Of a stretch of DNA of 43,263 nt, positions 42,034-43,263 are shown in pieces. This DNA comes from JAOZTV01 sp965371805 (GTDB lineage: Bacteria; Acidobacteriota; Aminicenantia; UBA2199). Below the pieces are notes generated by a model. The model saw only the letters and a program-made list of their open reading frames with translations. It did no database searches and was not told the DNA's origin. Numbering within the stretch: the stretch's first letter is position 1; each line of letters starts with the position of its first letter. The position numbers and the translations under genes were made by a program. Location of the stretch: NCBI GenBank assembly GCA_965371805.1, contig CBDUZW010000039.1, positions 1-43,263 of the forward strand, in the 5' to 3' direction.

Positions 42034-42954
42034 ATGATAAATAATTATTTTTCAAAAGGTTTTCTTATAATATTTAGTTTAATTTTAATAGCAGGTTTTG
42101 TTAGTGCAGTTAATATTAATGGAATAACTGTTTGTGGAGAACCAATTCCATGTAGCCCCATTAATGATTATATCTGTCCTGAAAATTACGGAACTGATTA
42201 TAATTGTATAACACCTGATATAAATTGTTGTGGAACATTACTAACATGCAATGCGGATTACCCAGGTCAATGTGGAGATTTCCCTGACGGATGTAGTGGA
42301 ACCGTTACTTGTGGATGTAGTTACCTTAACTCTGAAGATGATGGCGGAAACAGACCATTTGTTGCAGGACGAGTAGTTGCAGGACTTTGTGGAAGTGGGA
42401 GTTGTAGTGCAAGCAGCCCATCTTATGATACATGCACCAATCCAGGAAATAATGTTTTAACTGAATACTATTTATCTGGATCAAGTATTCGTTCTCAAGT
42501 ATATGATTGTGATGATTATGATGGATACGATCCTATTAATTATTGTATTGGAGAACTTCTTTTCCAGGACTACCTAAATTATGATTGCGGAAGTATCTCA
42601 GGAGCAGGAAATGAATCCTATGCAGAAGGAAGAGGATGTGTAATAAAAGACCCACTTAATCCAGGAGTATATTTATATGAAGGAACAAATAATGATGTAG
42701 ATACTTATGCAGATGGAACTCCAGCTGTATTCATTGATTTTGACGACGATGGATGCGGAGATTTATGTATTGATCAAGGATGGACATTTGATATTACAAA
42801 CGGAGCAAACTCAGAATTACCAGGGGCAAGTTGTGGCTCAACAACACTTGTTGATTGGGAAGCAGGAACAACACCTAATTGTTGCGGAGATGACATCGGA
42901 GATGAATTCTTAAAAACAAATATTAATACAGGATTAATGGGATGTTTTCTCTAA
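42034..42954 (+). CDS. exported cysteine-rich protein, second copy of the type
   Basis: 306 residues. The signal peptide 'GFLIIFSLILIAGFVSAVNING' is of the style common in DPANN archaea. The mature chain is rich in Cys, Gly, Asp and Tyr ('CGEPIPCSPINDYICPENYG', 'INCCGTLLTCNADYPGQCGD', 'GLCGSGSCSASSPSYDTC'), with acidic DxDxDG-like stretches ('VFIDFDDDGCGDLC') that could bind calcium. It is divergent from the other cysteine-rich gene, with a shared 157-base intergenic region. No family recognised. The frame appears to end naturally at TAA, though the last few residues ('GLMGCFL') run straight into junction-like sequence. Confidence 0.65.
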   Translation: MINNYFSKGFLIIFSLILIAGFVSAVNINGITVCGEPIPCSPINDYICPENYGTDYNCITPDINCCGTLLTCNADYPGQCGDFPDGCSGTVTCGCSYLNSEDDGGNRPFVAGRVVAGLCGSGSCSASSPSYDTCTNPGNNVLTEYYLSGSSIRSQVYDCDDYDGYDPINYCIGELLFQDYLNYDCGSISGAGNESYAEGRGCVIKDPLNPGVYLYEGTNNDVDTYADGTPAVFIDFDDDGCGDLCIDQGWTFDITNGANSELPGASCGSTTLVDWEAGTTPNCCGDDIGDEFLKTNINTGLMGCFL

Positions 42955-43076
42955 CTACAGGAATATTATTGAAATCCAAAACCGATAGTCTTAATACTCA
43001 TGAACGGATCCTGTGGCATGAAATGTGGGATTGTTATGAAGAAGATGATATTGAGCTAGCTGACCGCGTATCTTAG
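42942..43076 (+). CDS. short open frame overlapping the cysteine-rich gene's end
   Basis: 44 codons: MFSLTTGILLKSKTDS, then LNTHERILWHEMWDCYEEDD and IELADRVS. It overlaps the previous stop by 13 bases and has no ribosome site. The Glu/Asp/Trp-rich second half looks protein-like rather than random, perhaps a fragment of a small bacterial gene; I recognise no family. Confidence 0.25.
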   Translation: MFSLTTGILLKSKTDSLNTHERILWHEMWDCYEEDDIELADRVS

Positions 43077-43085
43077 TGGCATTCA

Positions 43086-43104
43086 TGACAGGCAAGTTTT
43101 TTTA
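43086..43104. repeat. TGACAGGYAAG repeat, copy 2
   Basis: TGACAGGCAAGTTTTTTTA, 18 of 19 bases the same as 36146-36164. Together with CAGGCAAGAATTATTC at 39092 it borders the archaeal-style block on both sides in the same orientation. Confidence 0.6.
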
Positions 43105-43263
43105 TTTCTATAGAATACCAAATGGATTTTGAAATATAAGAAATTATACTATCCTGATATAAAGTAAAATATATTTATATTGGTGAATAACTATATTAGA
43201 AATAAATAACCCTAATTTTTCATCAAAATCAAGAAAATTCTTTAAATAAGTAGTTATATAGGT
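43105..43263. other. AT-rich window end without a gene
   Basis: No gene is visible in these last 159 bases. Two TATA-like elements occur (ATTTATATT near 43171, and TTTAAATA near 43242 after GAAAATTC), the latter compatible with another archaeal-style promoter for a gene beyond the window. Confidence 0.3.

Noticed and set aside
35851..43263. CRISPR array or complete insertion sequence
   Set aside because: No regularly spaced repeats and no transposase frame were found; the short repeats present are single and irregularly spaced.
1..43263. tRNA or rRNA genes
   Set aside because: No cloverleaf with a GTTCRANYC-like T arm or rRNA-like conserved stretch was recognised on either strand by eye; a dedicated scan was not possible.

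Overview
The window reads as two blocks of different character. Positions 1 to about 38.6 kb are AT-rich bacterial chromosome of a diderm (TolC/RND/membrane-fusion efflux set, lipoproteins, exported enzymes, DsbD, pseudopilin). Bacterial housekeeping genes (rpsO, pnp, coaD, dnaK, recO, hflX) sit among PilZ, HEAT-repeat and DUF1566-type proteins. HypD and HypE imply a [NiFe]-hydrogenase elsewhere in the genome, and so probably an anaerobic life style. I cannot name the phylum from sequence alone; a spirochaete-like or candidate-phylum bacterium would fit.

Layout: 0-5.8 kb, an RND efflux operon on the minus strand. 6.1-9 kb, rpsO-pnp plus a GspG-like pseudopilin. 9-10.8 kb, a PilZ protein and a lipoprotein (minus). 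11-16.3 kb, a plus-strand operon with dCMP deaminase, a small kinase, coaD, a HEAT solenoid protein, a guanine-deaminase-like protein and a HAD phosphatase. 16.5-32.6 kb, short alternating units: OPA-type transporter, exported Pcm, a DnaB-like protein with a broken P-loop, dnaK, a DUF1566-type membrane protein, recO-mgtE, a domain-permuted DsbD, hflX, an FtsB-like protein, an Na+/alanine symporter and manA. 32.7-35.8 kb, an SGNH-hydrolase tail remnant, mtfA, hypD and hypE. 35.8-37.1 kb is a gene graveyard: a RelE remnant with an intact antitoxin, Phd and VapC remnants, and the C-terminal third of a tryptophanase. 37.2-38.6 kb holds an AAA/DUF4143 ATPase.

A striking signal in the bacterial block is promoter placement. 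Eight genes without a Shine-Dalgarno have a -35 and -10 pair with exactly 17 bp spacing, and the -10 ends only 5-8 bases before the start codon. That predicts leaderless mRNAs. Genes with a longer leader have clear GGAG-type ribosome sites, so the two modes are cleanly separated.

From about 39.1 kb to the end the style changes. Four genes with no recognised family, three of them exported and two very cysteine-rich, are preceded by archaeal-looking BRE/TATA boxes and, in two cases, AGGTGAG ribosome sites. The cysteine-rich genes also look richer in G+C than the rest. This block is either DNA of archaeal (DPANN-like) origin or an assembly chimera. A short CAGGCAAG-type repeat lies at both of its edges.
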